From: DASWJQ01 sp036397095
Lineage (GTDB): Bacteria; Chloroflexota; Anaerolineae; Anaerolineales; E44-bin32
DNA length: 56,453 nucleotides
Direction of reading: 5' to 3'
NCBI GenBank assembly: GCA_036397095.1
Contig: DASWJQ010000178.1
Location: forward strand, 1 to 56,453
Under the pieces are notes generated by a model. That model did no database searches, was not told where the DNA came from, and saw nothing but the letters and a program-made list of their open reading frames with translations. Positions 7,607 to 15,378 of the stretch are shown piece by piece; within the stretch, counting starts at the first letter, position 1, and each line of letters begins with the position of its first letter. The translations under genes and the position numbers were made by a program.

Positions 7607-8899
7607 CTAGCGGAACGGGCTCCAACCAGCGTACTGCGCCCGGTCGCCCAAAGCCTGCTCGATGCGGAGCAGTTGGTTGTATTTAGCGACCCGGTCCGAT
7701 CTGGCCGGTGCTCCCGTCTTAATCTGACCAATGCCATAAGCCACCGAGAAGTCGGCGATGGTCGTGTCCTCGGTCTCGCCGGATCGATGCGAGGTAACCG
7801 CGTTCCAACCCGCTTGCCGGCACAATTGGACGGCCTCGATTGTTTCCGTCAGCGTACCGATTTGATTGAGCTTCACCAGCAACGCGTTACAGGCCCGGAG
7901 TTCAATCCCCTTCTTGACTCTGGCCGGATTGGTCACCAGCAAATCGTCACCGACAAGTTGAACCTTGTCACCGATTCGCTTTGTCAGGAGCTGCCAGGAA
8001 TCCCAGTCATCCTCGGCCAGGCCATCCTCGAGCGAGACGATCGGATAGCGTTCAACCCACGCCTGCCAGAAGTCCACCATCTCCTCACCCGTCAGGGTTC
8101 GGCCCTCCCGTGGCAGTACGTACACCTCACCATCGGCTTTGAAGAGTTCCGTTACCGCCGGATCGAGCGCCAGCGCCACATGCTCGCCGGCCCGGTAGCC
8201 AGCGGCTTCAATCGCCTGCAGGATGATCTCAACAGCTTCTTCATTGGCCTTGAGCGCGGGCGCAAACCCGCCTTCATCCCCAACCAAGGTGCCGTATCCC
8301 TTGCTTTTCAGCAACCCCTTCAATTGATGGTAGATCTCGGTGCCCCAACGCAGTCCTTCTTCAAAGGATCCGGCGCCGACCGGCATCACCATGAACTCCT
8401 GGAAGTCGGTCGACTGCCAGCCGGTGTGTGCGCCGCCGTTGAGGATGTTCATCATCGGCACCGGCAGCAGGCTGGCCTCGTCGCCGCCGAGTGACTGGAA
8501 CAACGGCATCCCGCGGCTGGCGGCGGCGGCTTTGGCGGCAGCCAAACTGGCGCCGAGAATGGCGTTGGCTCCGAGCCGCCCTTTGTTTTCGGTCCCGTCT
8601 AAGTCGATGAGGGTGCGATCGATCGCCGTCTGGTCGCCGACTTGCATGCCGCGCAGCGCCTGGGCAATGGGACCGTTGACATTTGCCACCGCCTGGTGCA
8701 CACTCTTGCCCCCGTACTGGCCGCTGTCCCCGTCCCGCAGTTCGAGCGCTTCGTGCACACCCGTCGAGGCGCCCGAAGGGACAATCGCCCGGCCGGTATG
8801 GCCACCGTCGGTGTGAATGTCGACCTCGACCGTTGGGTTGCCTCGCGAGTCAAGCACCTGCCGCCCGACGACCAACTCGATGATTGGGGATGATGCCAC
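7607..8899 (-). CDS. eno: enolase (phosphopyruvate hydratase)
   Basis: A 430-residue enzyme interconverting 2-phosphoglycerate and phosphoenolpyruvate in glycolysis. The N-terminal block RQVLDSRGNPTVEVDI and the substrate-loop motif VPSGASTGVHEALELRD are intact. The GDEGGFAP loop, the metal-site SLEDGLAEDDW and the signature LLVKLNQIGTLTETIEA with SHRSGETED all follow in normal order. The frame is open beyond the start, but GTG at 8899 has AGGAGG 7 nt upstream and gives the standard length. A TATAAT lies 31 nt before it. The deaminase gene follows in the same direction. Confidence 0.97.
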   Translation of the reverse strand: MASSPIIELVVGRQVLDSRGNPTVEVDIHTDGGHTGRAIVPSGASTGVHEALELRDGDSGQYGGKSVHQAVANVNGPIAQALRGMQVGDQTAIDRTLIDLDGTENKGRLGANAILGASLAAAKAAAASRGMPLFQSLGGDEASLLPVPMMNILNGGAHTGWQSTDFQEFMVMPVGAGSFEEGLRWGTEIYHQLKGLLKSKGYGTLVGDEGGFAPALKANEEAVEIILQAIEAAGYRAGEHVALALDPAVTELFKADGEVYVLPREGRTLTGEEMVDFWQAWVERYPIVSLEDGLAEDDWDSWQLLTKRIGDKVQLVGDDLLVTNPARVKKGIELRACNALLVKLNQIGTLTETIEAVQLCRQAGWNAVTSHRSGETEDTTIADFSVAYGIGQIKTGAPARSDRVAKYNQLLRIEQALGDRAQYAGWSPFR

Positions 8900-8929
8900 C
8901 TTGGCCTCCTTGACTGCCGTTTCACGCTC

Positions 8930-8935
8930 ATTATA
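8930..8935 (-). promoter_or_regulatory. -10 element of the enolase promoter
   Basis: Perfect TATAAT on the minus strand, about 30 nt ahead of the enolase GTG. The same AT-rich island (CATTATACG) is the only candidate -10 for the divergent acyltransferase gene at 8954, so it may serve both directions. Confidence 0.5.
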
Positions 8936-8953
8936 CGCACTGGTGTCCGGCGC

Positions 8954-9661
8954 TTGAGCGGCCCACCCGCAACCAAGCGCTACTACACGACCGAGACGAC
9001 CACCCGCAAGCTTGTGATGGGCGTCGCCCGGCTGGTCCTGCCGCTCTTCTACCGGCTGGAGGCACAGCATCCGGAACGGCTGCCGCGCGAGGGTGGCTGT
9101 ATTCTGGCGGCCAATCATCTAAACATCGTCGACCCCTTTCCCATCCAAATATTCGCCGGCCGGCCCATCTTCTTTATGGCCAAGGCCGAACTCCACAGCA
9201 CCCCATGGATGGATGCCTTCATGCGTCGCCTGGGAAGCTTCCCCGTCAGTCGCGGCGAGCGCGACCAATGGGCTCTTAACCATGCCGCCGCCTTGCTCAA
9301 TGGCGGACAAGTGCTGGGCATGTTCCCCGAGGGCACGCGCAGTCATGGGCGCGGCCTGGCTCCTGCCAAGGGTGGCGTGGCCCGGCTGGCGCTGAACCAC
9401 GGCTGCCAGATCGTGCCGGTCGGTCTGGCCGGAGTCCAAGACCGCATCGGCCTGACCCATCGAAGGGTCATCAGTATCCGCTTCGGCCAACCGATCGAAC
9501 CCCGGAGCGGCGAGGAGCCGACCGAACTGACCGACCGCATGATGTACACCATTGCCGCCTTACTGCCGCCCGACCTGCGCGGCGCCTACCGCGTAGCACC
9601 ACCGGGTTTCCCCGAGCTCCATCGCATCCTGGAAGGCGGTGTCGGGCCGGCGGGCCGGTGA
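8954..9661 (+). CDS. PlsC-family lysophospholipid acyltransferase
   Basis: A 235-residue acyltransferase that probably esterifies 1-acyl-glycerol-3-phosphate in phospholipid synthesis. The catalytic HX4D is in ANHLNIVDPF, the substrate motif is FPEGTRS, and the region around LPVSRGERD-like phrasing (FPVSRGERD) is also typical. Residues 20-36 form a short hydrophobic membrane-contact segment. TTG at 8954 is the only start ahead of the conserved region apart from an internal ATG 22 codons in, so the exact N-terminus is uncertain. It is divergent from enolase and ends 30 nt before the cysteine desulfurase gene, which has its own promoter. Confidence 0.87.
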   Translation: MSGPPATKRYYTTETTTRKLVMGVARLVLPLFYRLEAQHPERLPREGGCILAANHLNIVDPFPIQIFAGRPIFFMAKAELHSTPWMDAFMRRLGSFPVSRGERDQWALNHAAALLNGGQVLGMFPEGTRSHGRGLAPAKGGVARLALNHGCQIVPVGLAGVQDRIGLTHRRVISIRFGQPIEPRSGEEPTELTDRMMYTIAALLPPDLRGAYRVAPPGFPELHRILEGGVGPAGR

Positions 9662-9673
9662 GCCTTCCCTGCG

Positions 9674-9682
9674 TGATAGAAT
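9674..9682 (+). promoter_or_regulatory. extended -10 promoter, predicted leaderless, cysteine desulfurase
   Basis: TGATAGAAT (TGn plus TAGAAT) lies only 9 nt before the ATG at 9692. Transcription starting 6-9 nt after the -10 would begin at or just before the start codon. No Shine-Dalgarno sequence is seen in between, which agrees with a leaderless mRNA. Confidence 0.5.
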
Positions 9683-9691
9683 CGGCCCGCT

Positions 9692-10861
9692 ATGGTCCCG
9701 ACCGTCTATCTCGATTATGCCGCCACGACCCCAGTTGACCCGCGGGTCATCGCGGCGATGAAGCCCTATTTCAGTGACATCTTTGGCAACCCATCTTCCG
9801 TCCATCGCGCCGGCCAGCAGGCGGAGGGGGCTCTCGAAGGAGCCCGCCGCCAGGTTGCTGAAGTGCTTGGCGCACAACCCGCCGAGATCATCTTCACCGG
9901 CTGCGGGTCGGAAAGCGACAACCTGGCGTTGCGCGGCGCCGCCTGGGCTGGCCGGATGGACCGGGGTGCCTCGCATATCCTGGTCACCCCGGTCGAGCAC
10001 GATGCCATCGGCGCGACGGCCGATGATCTGGCGCGACGCCAGGAATTCGAGGTCGAGCGCTTGACGGTCGACCCGCACGGCCGGATTGAACCTGGCACGC
10101 TGGCCAATGCAGTGCGACCCGACACGGCGATCGTCTCCGTGATCTACGGCAACAACGAGGTCGGCACGGTCAACCCTATTCCCGAACTGGCGGCGGTTTG
10201 CCGCCAGGCGGGCGTCCCGCTGCACACCGACGCCGTCCAAGCCGGCAGCCAGCTGCCGTTGGACGTCGACGCCCTGGGCGTGGACCTGATGTCGCTCGGG
10301 GCCCACAAGTTCTATGGTCCCAAAGGCGTGGGTGCGCTCTACGTGCGATCCGGCACCCGCCTATCGCCGCATTTGACCGGCGGCAGTCACGAGTTCGGGC
10401 TGCGGGCCGGCACGCCGAACGTTGCCCTAATTGTCGGCCTGGCCGAGGCCCTGCGCATCACGGCACAGGAACGTGACGAGCACAACCAGCGCTACCGCGC
10501 ACTGCGTGACCGGATCATCCAACGTGTGCTCGCCGAAGTGCCGGACGCCAAGCTGACGGGCGATCCCGCGGAGCGTCTGCCCAACCACGCCTCCTTTGTT
10601 CTTGCCGGCGTCGATGGCAACGCCTTGCTGGCGGCCCTGGATCTGGCAGGCTTCGCTTGCTCATCGGGTTCAGCCTGCAAGACCGGGGACCCTGAACCCT
10701 CAAGTGTGCTCTTGGCGATGGGACTGGCGCCTGACCTGGCCCTGGGCTCCCTGCGGGTCACCGTTGGCCGCCAAACCACCGAGGCCGATATCGATGCCTT
10801 CTGCGACAGCCTGCCCAAGCTGATCGCCCGTTTGCGTCGAGCCGAGGTCGCCCCCGGATGA
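9692..10861 (+). CDS. cysteine desulfurase, NifS/IscS type
   Basis: A 389-residue PLP enzyme that takes sulfur from cysteine and hands it on as persulfide for tRNA thiolation and Fe-S clusters. The start block YLDYAATTPVDP, the VEHDAI segment and the PLP-binding SLGAHKFYGPKG (Lys206) are present. The catalytic loop ACSSGSACKTGDPEPS carries Cys329. Its stop overlaps the mnmA start in ATGA (10858-10861), so the two are translationally coupled. The natural acceptor is therefore likely MnmA. ThiI, encoded elsewhere in the window, is another possible acceptor. Assignment between NifS and IscS cannot be settled from sequence alone. Confidence 0.93.
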   Translation: MVPTVYLDYAATTPVDPRVIAAMKPYFSDIFGNPSSVHRAGQQAEGALEGARRQVAEVLGAQPAEIIFTGCGSESDNLALRGAAWAGRMDRGASHILVTPVEHDAIGATADDLARRQEFEVERLTVDPHGRIEPGTLANAVRPDTAIVSVIYGNNEVGTVNPIPELAAVCRQAGVPLHTDAVQAGSQLPLDVDALGVDLMSLGAHKFYGPKGVGALYVRSGTRLSPHLTGGSHEFGLRAGTPNVALIVGLAEALRITAQERDEHNQRYRALRDRIIQRVLAEVPDAKLTGDPAERLPNHASFVLAGVDGNALLAALDLAGFACSSGSACKTGDPEPSSVLLAMGLAPDLALGSLRVTVGRQTTEADIDAFCDSLPKLIARLRRAEVAPG

Positions 10862-11919
10862 CGCGCCGAATTGCTGTCGCCATGAGCGGCGGCCTGGACA
10901 GCAGTGTAGCGGCGGCCCTGCTGGCTGACTCCGGAGATGAAGTGTTCGGCATCATGCTCCGCCTGTGGAGCGGCGGCCCCAATGGCAACAACCGCTGCTG
11001 CTCCCCCGACGACATGGCCCGAGCCCGCCAGACCGCTGCCCAGCTGGGCATCCCTTTCTACGTGCAGGACGTCCAAGCCCACTTCAAGGAAGTTGTGGTT
11101 GACTTCTTCGTAGATGGCTATGCGCAAGGCATCACGCCCAATCCATGCCTCGAGTGCAACCGATCGATCCGCTGGGGCTTCTTGCTCCAACACGCCCAGG
11201 CGCTCGGAGCCAGCCATCTGGCGACGGGCCACTATGCCCAGGTCGAGGAACGGAGGCCTCGGTACCACCTGTTGCGGGCGATGGACAGGCACAAGGACCA
11301 GTCGTACGTGCTCAGTGTCATGGGGCAGGAACAGCTGCGGCACGCCCTGTTCCCGCTCGGCAGCCTGCACAAGGACGAAGTCCGCCGGATCGCGGCCGAG
11401 CGCGGCCTGGCCGCCGCCGACCGGTCGGAGTCGCAGGACCTATGCTTTGTCGGTGGTGGCGACTACCGCCAATTCTTGGAACACATGCGGGCAGATCTGC
11501 CGCCGCCGGGGCTGGTTGTTAACACCGGCGGCGAGGTCATCGGCCAGCACCGAGGCTTGGCCCATTACACCATCGGGCAACGCAAGGGAATCGGCATCGC
11601 CGCCCCACAAGCCATGTACGTGGTTGACAAACGGATGCAGACCAACCAACTGGTCGTCGGACCGCGCGAAGCCCTGGGTCGTGCCACCTTCGCCGTCCAC
11701 CGGGTGAACTGGGTGGATGGTGCGCCGCCGGCGGGCCCCGTCGAGGCCGAGGTCCAGGTGCGCTATCATGCCCGACCTCGGATCGGAACCGTCACCCCCG
11801 ATGGCGCAGCGAGGGCAACCGTCACCCTCAGCCAGCCGATCGCCGAAGTCTCACCGGGCCAGGCCGCCGTCTTCTACCATGGCGACGTCTGCCTGGGCGG
11901 TGGGATCATCCAGCCTTGA
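10858..11919 (+). CDS. mnmA: tRNA-specific 2-thiouridylase MnmA
   Basis: A 353-residue enzyme that adenylates and thiolates U34 of Glu, Gln and Lys tRNAs. The PP-loop SGGLDSS is at residues 10-16. The catalytic cysteine lies in NPCLECN (C97 or C100), with the partner cysteine in SQDLCFVGG. The YTIGQRKG block and a C-terminal beta-barrel (CLGGGII near the end) complete the family architecture. Overlap with the upstream cysteine desulfurase gene couples sulfur donor and user. The following small membrane gene begins inside its stop codon region. Confidence 0.95.
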   Translation: MTRRIAVAMSGGLDSSVAAALLADSGDEVFGIMLRLWSGGPNGNNRCCSPDDMARARQTAAQLGIPFYVQDVQAHFKEVVVDFFVDGYAQGITPNPCLECNRSIRWGFLLQHAQALGASHLATGHYAQVEERRPRYHLLRAMDRHKDQSYVLSVMGQEQLRHALFPLGSLHKDEVRRIAAERGLAAADRSESQDLCFVGGGDYRQFLEHMRADLPPPGLVVNTGGEVIGQHRGLAHYTIGQRKGIGIAAPQAMYVVDKRMQTNQLVVGPREALGRATFAVHRVNWVDGAPPAGPVEAEVQVRYHARPRIGTVTPDGAARATVTLSQPIAEVSPGQAAVFYHGDVCLGGGIIQP

Positions 11920-12218
11920 ACTTGCCGGCGATGGTCTTCGGTCTGTTGATCGGAACCGGCATCGGGTTCGCCTTTCACCTCGTGCGCGGCGGCAGCCTGC
12001 GGCGCATGCTGCTCTACTTGCTCGCCAGCTGGATCGGCTTTGCCGCCGGCCAGTTTGCCGGCGATTGGCTGTCCTTGCACCTGCTCCGGGTTGGCGCCCT
12101 CAACCTTTTCGCCGCCAGTCTTGGTGCGGTGCTGTCGCTGGTGCTGACCGACAACCTGGCACCCGAGCAGCCGGCTCCCTCTCGACCCTCCGGGCTGGGG
12201 CCGCCGCCGGAGGCGTGA
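11916..12218 (+). CDS. small membrane protein, unknown function
   Basis: A 100-residue protein with three hydrophobic stretches (about residues 5-20, 31-50 and 57-77) and a Pro-rich tail. The TTG at 11916 overlaps the mnmA stop (TTGA), suggesting translational coupling. ATG at 11931 is an alternative start. I do not recognise a family. It lies 6 nt before the next gene, in the same operon. Confidence 0.65.
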   Translation: MNLPAMVFGLLIGTGIGFAFHLVRGGSLRRMLLYLLASWIGFAAGQFAGDWLSLHLLRVGALNLFAASLGAVLSLVLTDNLAPEQPAPSRPSGLGPPPEA

Positions 12219-12224
12219 ACCTAC

Positions 12225-13223
12225 TTGCGTAGTCCGAGCCGCCGGGCACACCTTTTCGTCCTTGCGTGCGCAATCGCCGTGCAGCTGGCTGCCTGCAGCG
12301 GCAGCTCAACGTCCCCTACCGCCGAACCCCAGACCGCCGATCCGCCAACGATCACGCCCGCTCCAACCGTGACCACCGCGCCCGATCTGGTCGTCCTGAT
12401 CTCGCGGGCCGAACCCTCCAGCAGGCTAAGCCAGACAGCTGCCGAACTGGCCGCCAGCAGTGGCCTGCGGTTCGAAGTGCGAGCGGAGTTTCCCGAAGCG
12501 CTCGGGCCCGAAGTCAGAGTGCTGCTGGTGGACAGCGACTTCGACGGCTCTGCGTTGGCAGCCAGCCATCCAGACGTTGCCCTAGTCCAGCTTGGGGGTC
12601 AGGCAGACGGACCGGCCAACCTGGTCAACCTGCGCCAAGCCGACGGATCGGCCCTGCAGGCAAGCTTTGTGGCGGGATACGTCGGGGCGCTGATCACGCC
12701 CAACTACCGGGTCGGGGCCGTCTTTGTTGAGGCATCACCGCTGGCATCCGAACTGGCGGCGGCCTTCACGCATGGGGTCCAATACTATTGCGGGCTGTGC
12801 CGGGCGGCCTACCCACCGTTTGCTGCTTACCCCCTGACAGTCACCACCTCCGAGGCGCCCAGTCCCGAGCAGATTGGTGCTGTCCTCGAGACTCTCGAAA
12901 ACGCCGGCGTGCGGACGGTTTACCTGGCGCCCCCGTTGGCGAACAGTGACCTGGCGCTCCGCCTGGCCGAACAGGGAATCATGTTGGTTGCCAGCGACTT
13001 GACGGCCGAGGCAGCAACTTCAGCAACGGCGGCCGTCATTCAGCCAACGCCTGAAACTGTACTTCGATCGATTTGGGAGCCGTTGCTGGCCGGCGAAACC
13101 GAAGCTCATTATGTCATCCCACTGGCCATCAGCCAGGGAAACGAAAACTTGCTGTCGGATTCTCGGCTGCGTTTGGTGGAACAGGTCCTGGCCGACGTGC
13201 AGGCAGGCTTCATCTCGCCCTGA
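12225..13223 (+). CDS. BMP-family-like substrate-binding lipoprotein
   Basis: A 332-residue exported protein. The signal segment HLFVLACAIAVQLAAC ends in a lipobox (LAAC, Cys near residue 24), followed by a Ser/Thr/Pro linker to about residue 50. The mature part has a periplasmic-binding-like alternation, with phrases such as ALVQLGGQADGPANLVNL, ASFVAGYVGALIT and GVRTVYLAPPLANSDLALRLAEQG. These resemble the BMP/purine-nucleoside-binding (PnrA) family. No ABC transporter permease or ATPase is nearby, so it may be an orphan or serve a distant system. TTG at 12225 is the chosen start, six nt after the preceding stop; Shine-Dalgarno support is weak. Confidence 0.65.
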   Translation: MRSPSRRAHLFVLACAIAVQLAACSGSSTSPTAEPQTADPPTITPAPTVTTAPDLVVLISRAEPSSRLSQTAAELAASSGLRFEVRAEFPEALGPEVRVLLVDSDFDGSALAASHPDVALVQLGGQADGPANLVNLRQADGSALQASFVAGYVGALITPNYRVGAVFVEASPLASELAAAFTHGVQYYCGLCRAAYPPFAAYPLTVTTSEAPSPEQIGAVLETLENAGVRTVYLAPPLANSDLALRLAEQGIMLVASDLTAEAATSATAAVIQPTPETVLRSIWEPLLAGETEAHYVIPLAISQGNENLLSDSRLRLVEQVLADVQAGFISP

Positions 13224-13232
13224 GTCGCCAGG

Positions 13233-14330
13233 CTAGGTTTCCACGACCTCGACGCGGGTACCGCCGGGCATACCCACAGTGACGTCACCAGGATCGTAAG
13301 GCACAACCGGTTCAACCCAGCGGAAGACCCACTTGGCATCTTCAGGCCGCACATTGACACAACCGTGCGACCGAGGCACGCCGAAGTCATTGTGCCAAAA
13401 TGTCGAATGGATCGCGACCCCGTTGCCGACGAACAGCGTCGTCCAGCCAATTCCTGGAAGGTCGTAGCCGCCTCCGGTCGTGCCGCCAACCATGTGCAGC
13501 GAAACCACCTTGCGCCAGATTGGATGACCTCCGAGCGGGGTTGACCACTCATCCACCGCCTCGCCGGCGGCGTTGAACTTGGCGCCGGTCGAGATGCGGC
13601 AGAAGTAGACCTCTTCGCTCCCCTGGTAGCAGGCCATGGTTTGGTGGGTGACGTCGACGACCACCCGCTTGTCGGGTGCGCCGGGATTGATCGGGGCCAG
13701 CTCTTCTTCCGTCAAAGGTCGAAAGGCTTCGGCCCGGGCCCAGAAGATGTCGCCAAAGCCATAGCGCTCGTTGACCCTGTACCACGAACCGTCGCCATCC
13801 TGGCGGATCTGGTCGACCCACAGGATCTGACTGTAGTAGACACGAGGCAATGTTGCCTCCTTGAGCCAGGGCGAACGTGCCGGCGGATTGTCGAGTACGA
13901 TGTCCACCCAAGGGACGGTGACCTCAACCCACATGCCTGGCCCGATACTGGTCTCATGAAGCGCGTCTACCGGCGCGTTGGGCATGTTGCGCACAGGTTG
14001 GACGTACGGCGCGTGTAGGAAGCCATCTGGGGTTTCCACCCAGGTTTGGTTGGTGCGATAGGGGTGGCTGCCGACGACTTCCCGCCGCCAGTCAACAACG
14101 GCATCTTCGTACAGGCTGCCGAGTATGGCCGAGGCTGCATCCGGCGCCGCCATTAAGTCGGCCCTGCCGACGCACACCCGACCCAATCGCTCAGCTTCGG
14201 GGAATGGTTGGCCGAATTGCCGCCACGGCGCGGGCAGCGTCAAGGCGCCGAGAGTGTAGCCGCTTAGGCGCAGGAAATCGCGGCGGAAGATGCGATCCCT
14301 GGCGGTGGAGTTCGTGATTTCTTCAGTCAC
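13233..14330 (-). CDS. L,D-transpeptidase (YkuD domain) with Tat-type signal
   Basis: A 365-residue cell-wall enzyme. The N-terminus has a twin-arginine signal-like sequence, RRDFLRLSGYTLGALTLPAP (residues about 16-35). The middle carries a region with SH3-like spacing. The C-terminal YkuD domain (about 222-355) contains IHSTFWHNDFGVPRSHGCVN, with the catalytic His and Cys of the HxX(n)SHGC signature. Such enzymes form 3-3 or lipoprotein cross-links in peptidoglycan. GTG at 14330 follows GAAGG. It converges with the lipoprotein gene and diverges from the DUF948-like gene. Confidence 0.88.
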   Translation of the reverse strand: MTEEITNSTARDRIFRRDFLRLSGYTLGALTLPAPWRQFGQPFPEAERLGRVCVGRADLMAAPDAASAILGSLYEDAVVDWRREVVGSHPYRTNQTWVETPDGFLHAPYVQPVRNMPNAPVDALHETSIGPGMWVEVTVPWVDIVLDNPPARSPWLKEATLPRVYYSQILWVDQIRQDGDGSWYRVNERYGFGDIFWARAEAFRPLTEEELAPINPGAPDKRVVVDVTHQTMACYQGSEEVYFCRISTGAKFNAAGEAVDEWSTPLGGHPIWRKVVSLHMVGGTTGGGYDLPGIGWTTLFVGNGVAIHSTFWHNDFGVPRSHGCVNVRPEDAKWVFRWVEPVVPYDPGDVTVGMPGGTRVEVVET

Positions 14331-14432
14331 TTTACCTTCACAATCGGTACGCGAGATACCGCCATCACCACTGTAAGCATAACGCGTCCCAGTTGGTCCG
14401 AAAAGGCCACAGAATGGCTGCCGAAGTGGCTA

Positions 14433-14441
14433 TGTTATACT
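14433..14441 (+). promoter_or_regulatory. extended -10 promoter, predicted leaderless, DUF948-like gene
   Basis: TGTTATACT (TGn plus TATACT) ends 6 nt before the GTG start at 14448. Initiation would fall at the start codon itself. Confidence 0.5.
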
Positions 14442-14447
14442 GAAGGT

Positions 14448-14903
14448 GTGAACTACGACCAACCTGTCCGGCATGAGAATCAACCACCGATCGAAGGGCA
14501 ACCAGCCCAATCGGTCGACCCACGGCAGCGTTGGATCCTGCTAGGCGGCCTGGTGATTATGGTGCTGCTGATCGCTGCCGCAGTCGGCGCCGCGGTCCTG
14601 CTGGTATCAAATCCCCAGCAAACGGAAACTTTGCGCGATGTGTTCATCATCTTCATGGCGCTGGAGTTTCTGGTCATTGGACTGGCGCTGATCGTCCTGA
14701 TCGTCCAGCTTGCCCGTCTGACGGCTTTGATCCAGAACGAAGTCCAACCGATCCTGGAGTCGACCAACGACACCGTACGGACCCTGCGGGGCACCACCAC
14801 ATTCCTGTCGAAGAACCTGCTGGAGCCAGTTGTCAAAGCCAATAGCTCGATGGCCGCCATTCGCCGAGCGCTCAACGTCATTAGGCCCGGCGGCCCACGC
14901 TAG
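14448..14903 (+). CDS. DUF948-like membrane protein
   Basis: A 151-residue protein. A hydrophilic N-terminus (1-27) is followed by two membrane helices (about 28-53 and 65-88) and a helical tail with NEVQPILESTNDTVRTLRGT and FLSKNLLEPVVKANS. That tail matches the style of DUF948/YtxG general-stress proteins, which usually sit next to ytxH. YtxH does follow here, 33 nt downstream. GTG at 14448 is favoured by the promoter position. The function is unknown; an envelope or stress role is inferred from family and neighbour only. Confidence 0.72.
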   Translation: MNYDQPVRHENQPPIEGQPAQSVDPRQRWILLGGLVIMVLLIAAAVGAAVLLVSNPQQTETLRDVFIIFMALEFLVIGLALIVLIVQLARLTALIQNEVQPILESTNDTVRTLRGTTTFLSKNLLEPVVKANSSMAAIRRALNVIRPGGPR

Positions 14904-14936
14904 AAATCAATTGAATCCGATGCTTAGGAGGCAATA

Positions 14937-15281
14937 ATGGCCAGAGACCAAGGAAGTGACTTCGGAGCATTTGTTTCCGGGTTCTTCATCGGCGGCCTGG
15001 TCGGCGCGGCGGTTGCCCTGTTGATGGCGCCCCAATCCGGCGAGGAGACTCGCACAATGATCCGGGACAAGGGCATTGAGTTGCGCGACCAGGTGGAAGC
15101 CACCGCCGATGACGCCCGGGCACGTGCCGAAGAACTCGCCCATGAAGCCCGGTCACGCGCCGAGAACCTGCAAGCTCGCGGCCGGGTCATCCTGGAAGAA
15201 CAGAAGGCGCGTCTCGACGATGCGGTCCAGGCGGGCAAGAAAGCGACCAGCCGCAAGAAGGAAGACGCCAGCGAGAGCTAA
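14937..15281 (+). CDS. YtxH domain protein
   Basis: A 114-residue protein with one N-terminal membrane segment (about residues 10-31, GFFIGGLVGAAVALLMAPQSG) followed by a long charged helix rich in Ala, Arg, Glu and Asp. This is typical of YtxH/gas-vesicle-like stress proteins and predicts a coiled coil. The ATG has a strong TTAGGAGG 6 nt upstream. It pairs with the DUF948-like gene, as in many Gram-positive and Chloroflexota genomes, and is followed by a terminator hairpin. Confidence 0.85.
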   Translation: MARDQGSDFGAFVSGFFIGGLVGAAVALLMAPQSGEETRTMIRDKGIELRDQVEATADDARARAEELAHEARSRAENLQARGRVILEEQKARLDDAVQAGKKATSRKKEDASES

Positions 15282-15321
15282 TCTCTGCCCGGCTCACCAC
15301 CAAAACTAGCCAGGAACCAAC

Positions 15322-15351
15322 AAGGGCGCGCCAGTCGGCGCGCCCTTCTTT
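15322..15351. terminator. bidirectional Rho-independent terminator between ytxH and nnr
   Basis: Perfect 11-bp stem (AAGGGCGCGCC / GGCGCGCCCTT) with loop AGTC, then CTTTG on the plus strand. The two flanking genes converge on it. Confidence 0.75.
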
Positions 15352-15378
15352 GTGGGCCATCGAATGTGACCGAGTAGG

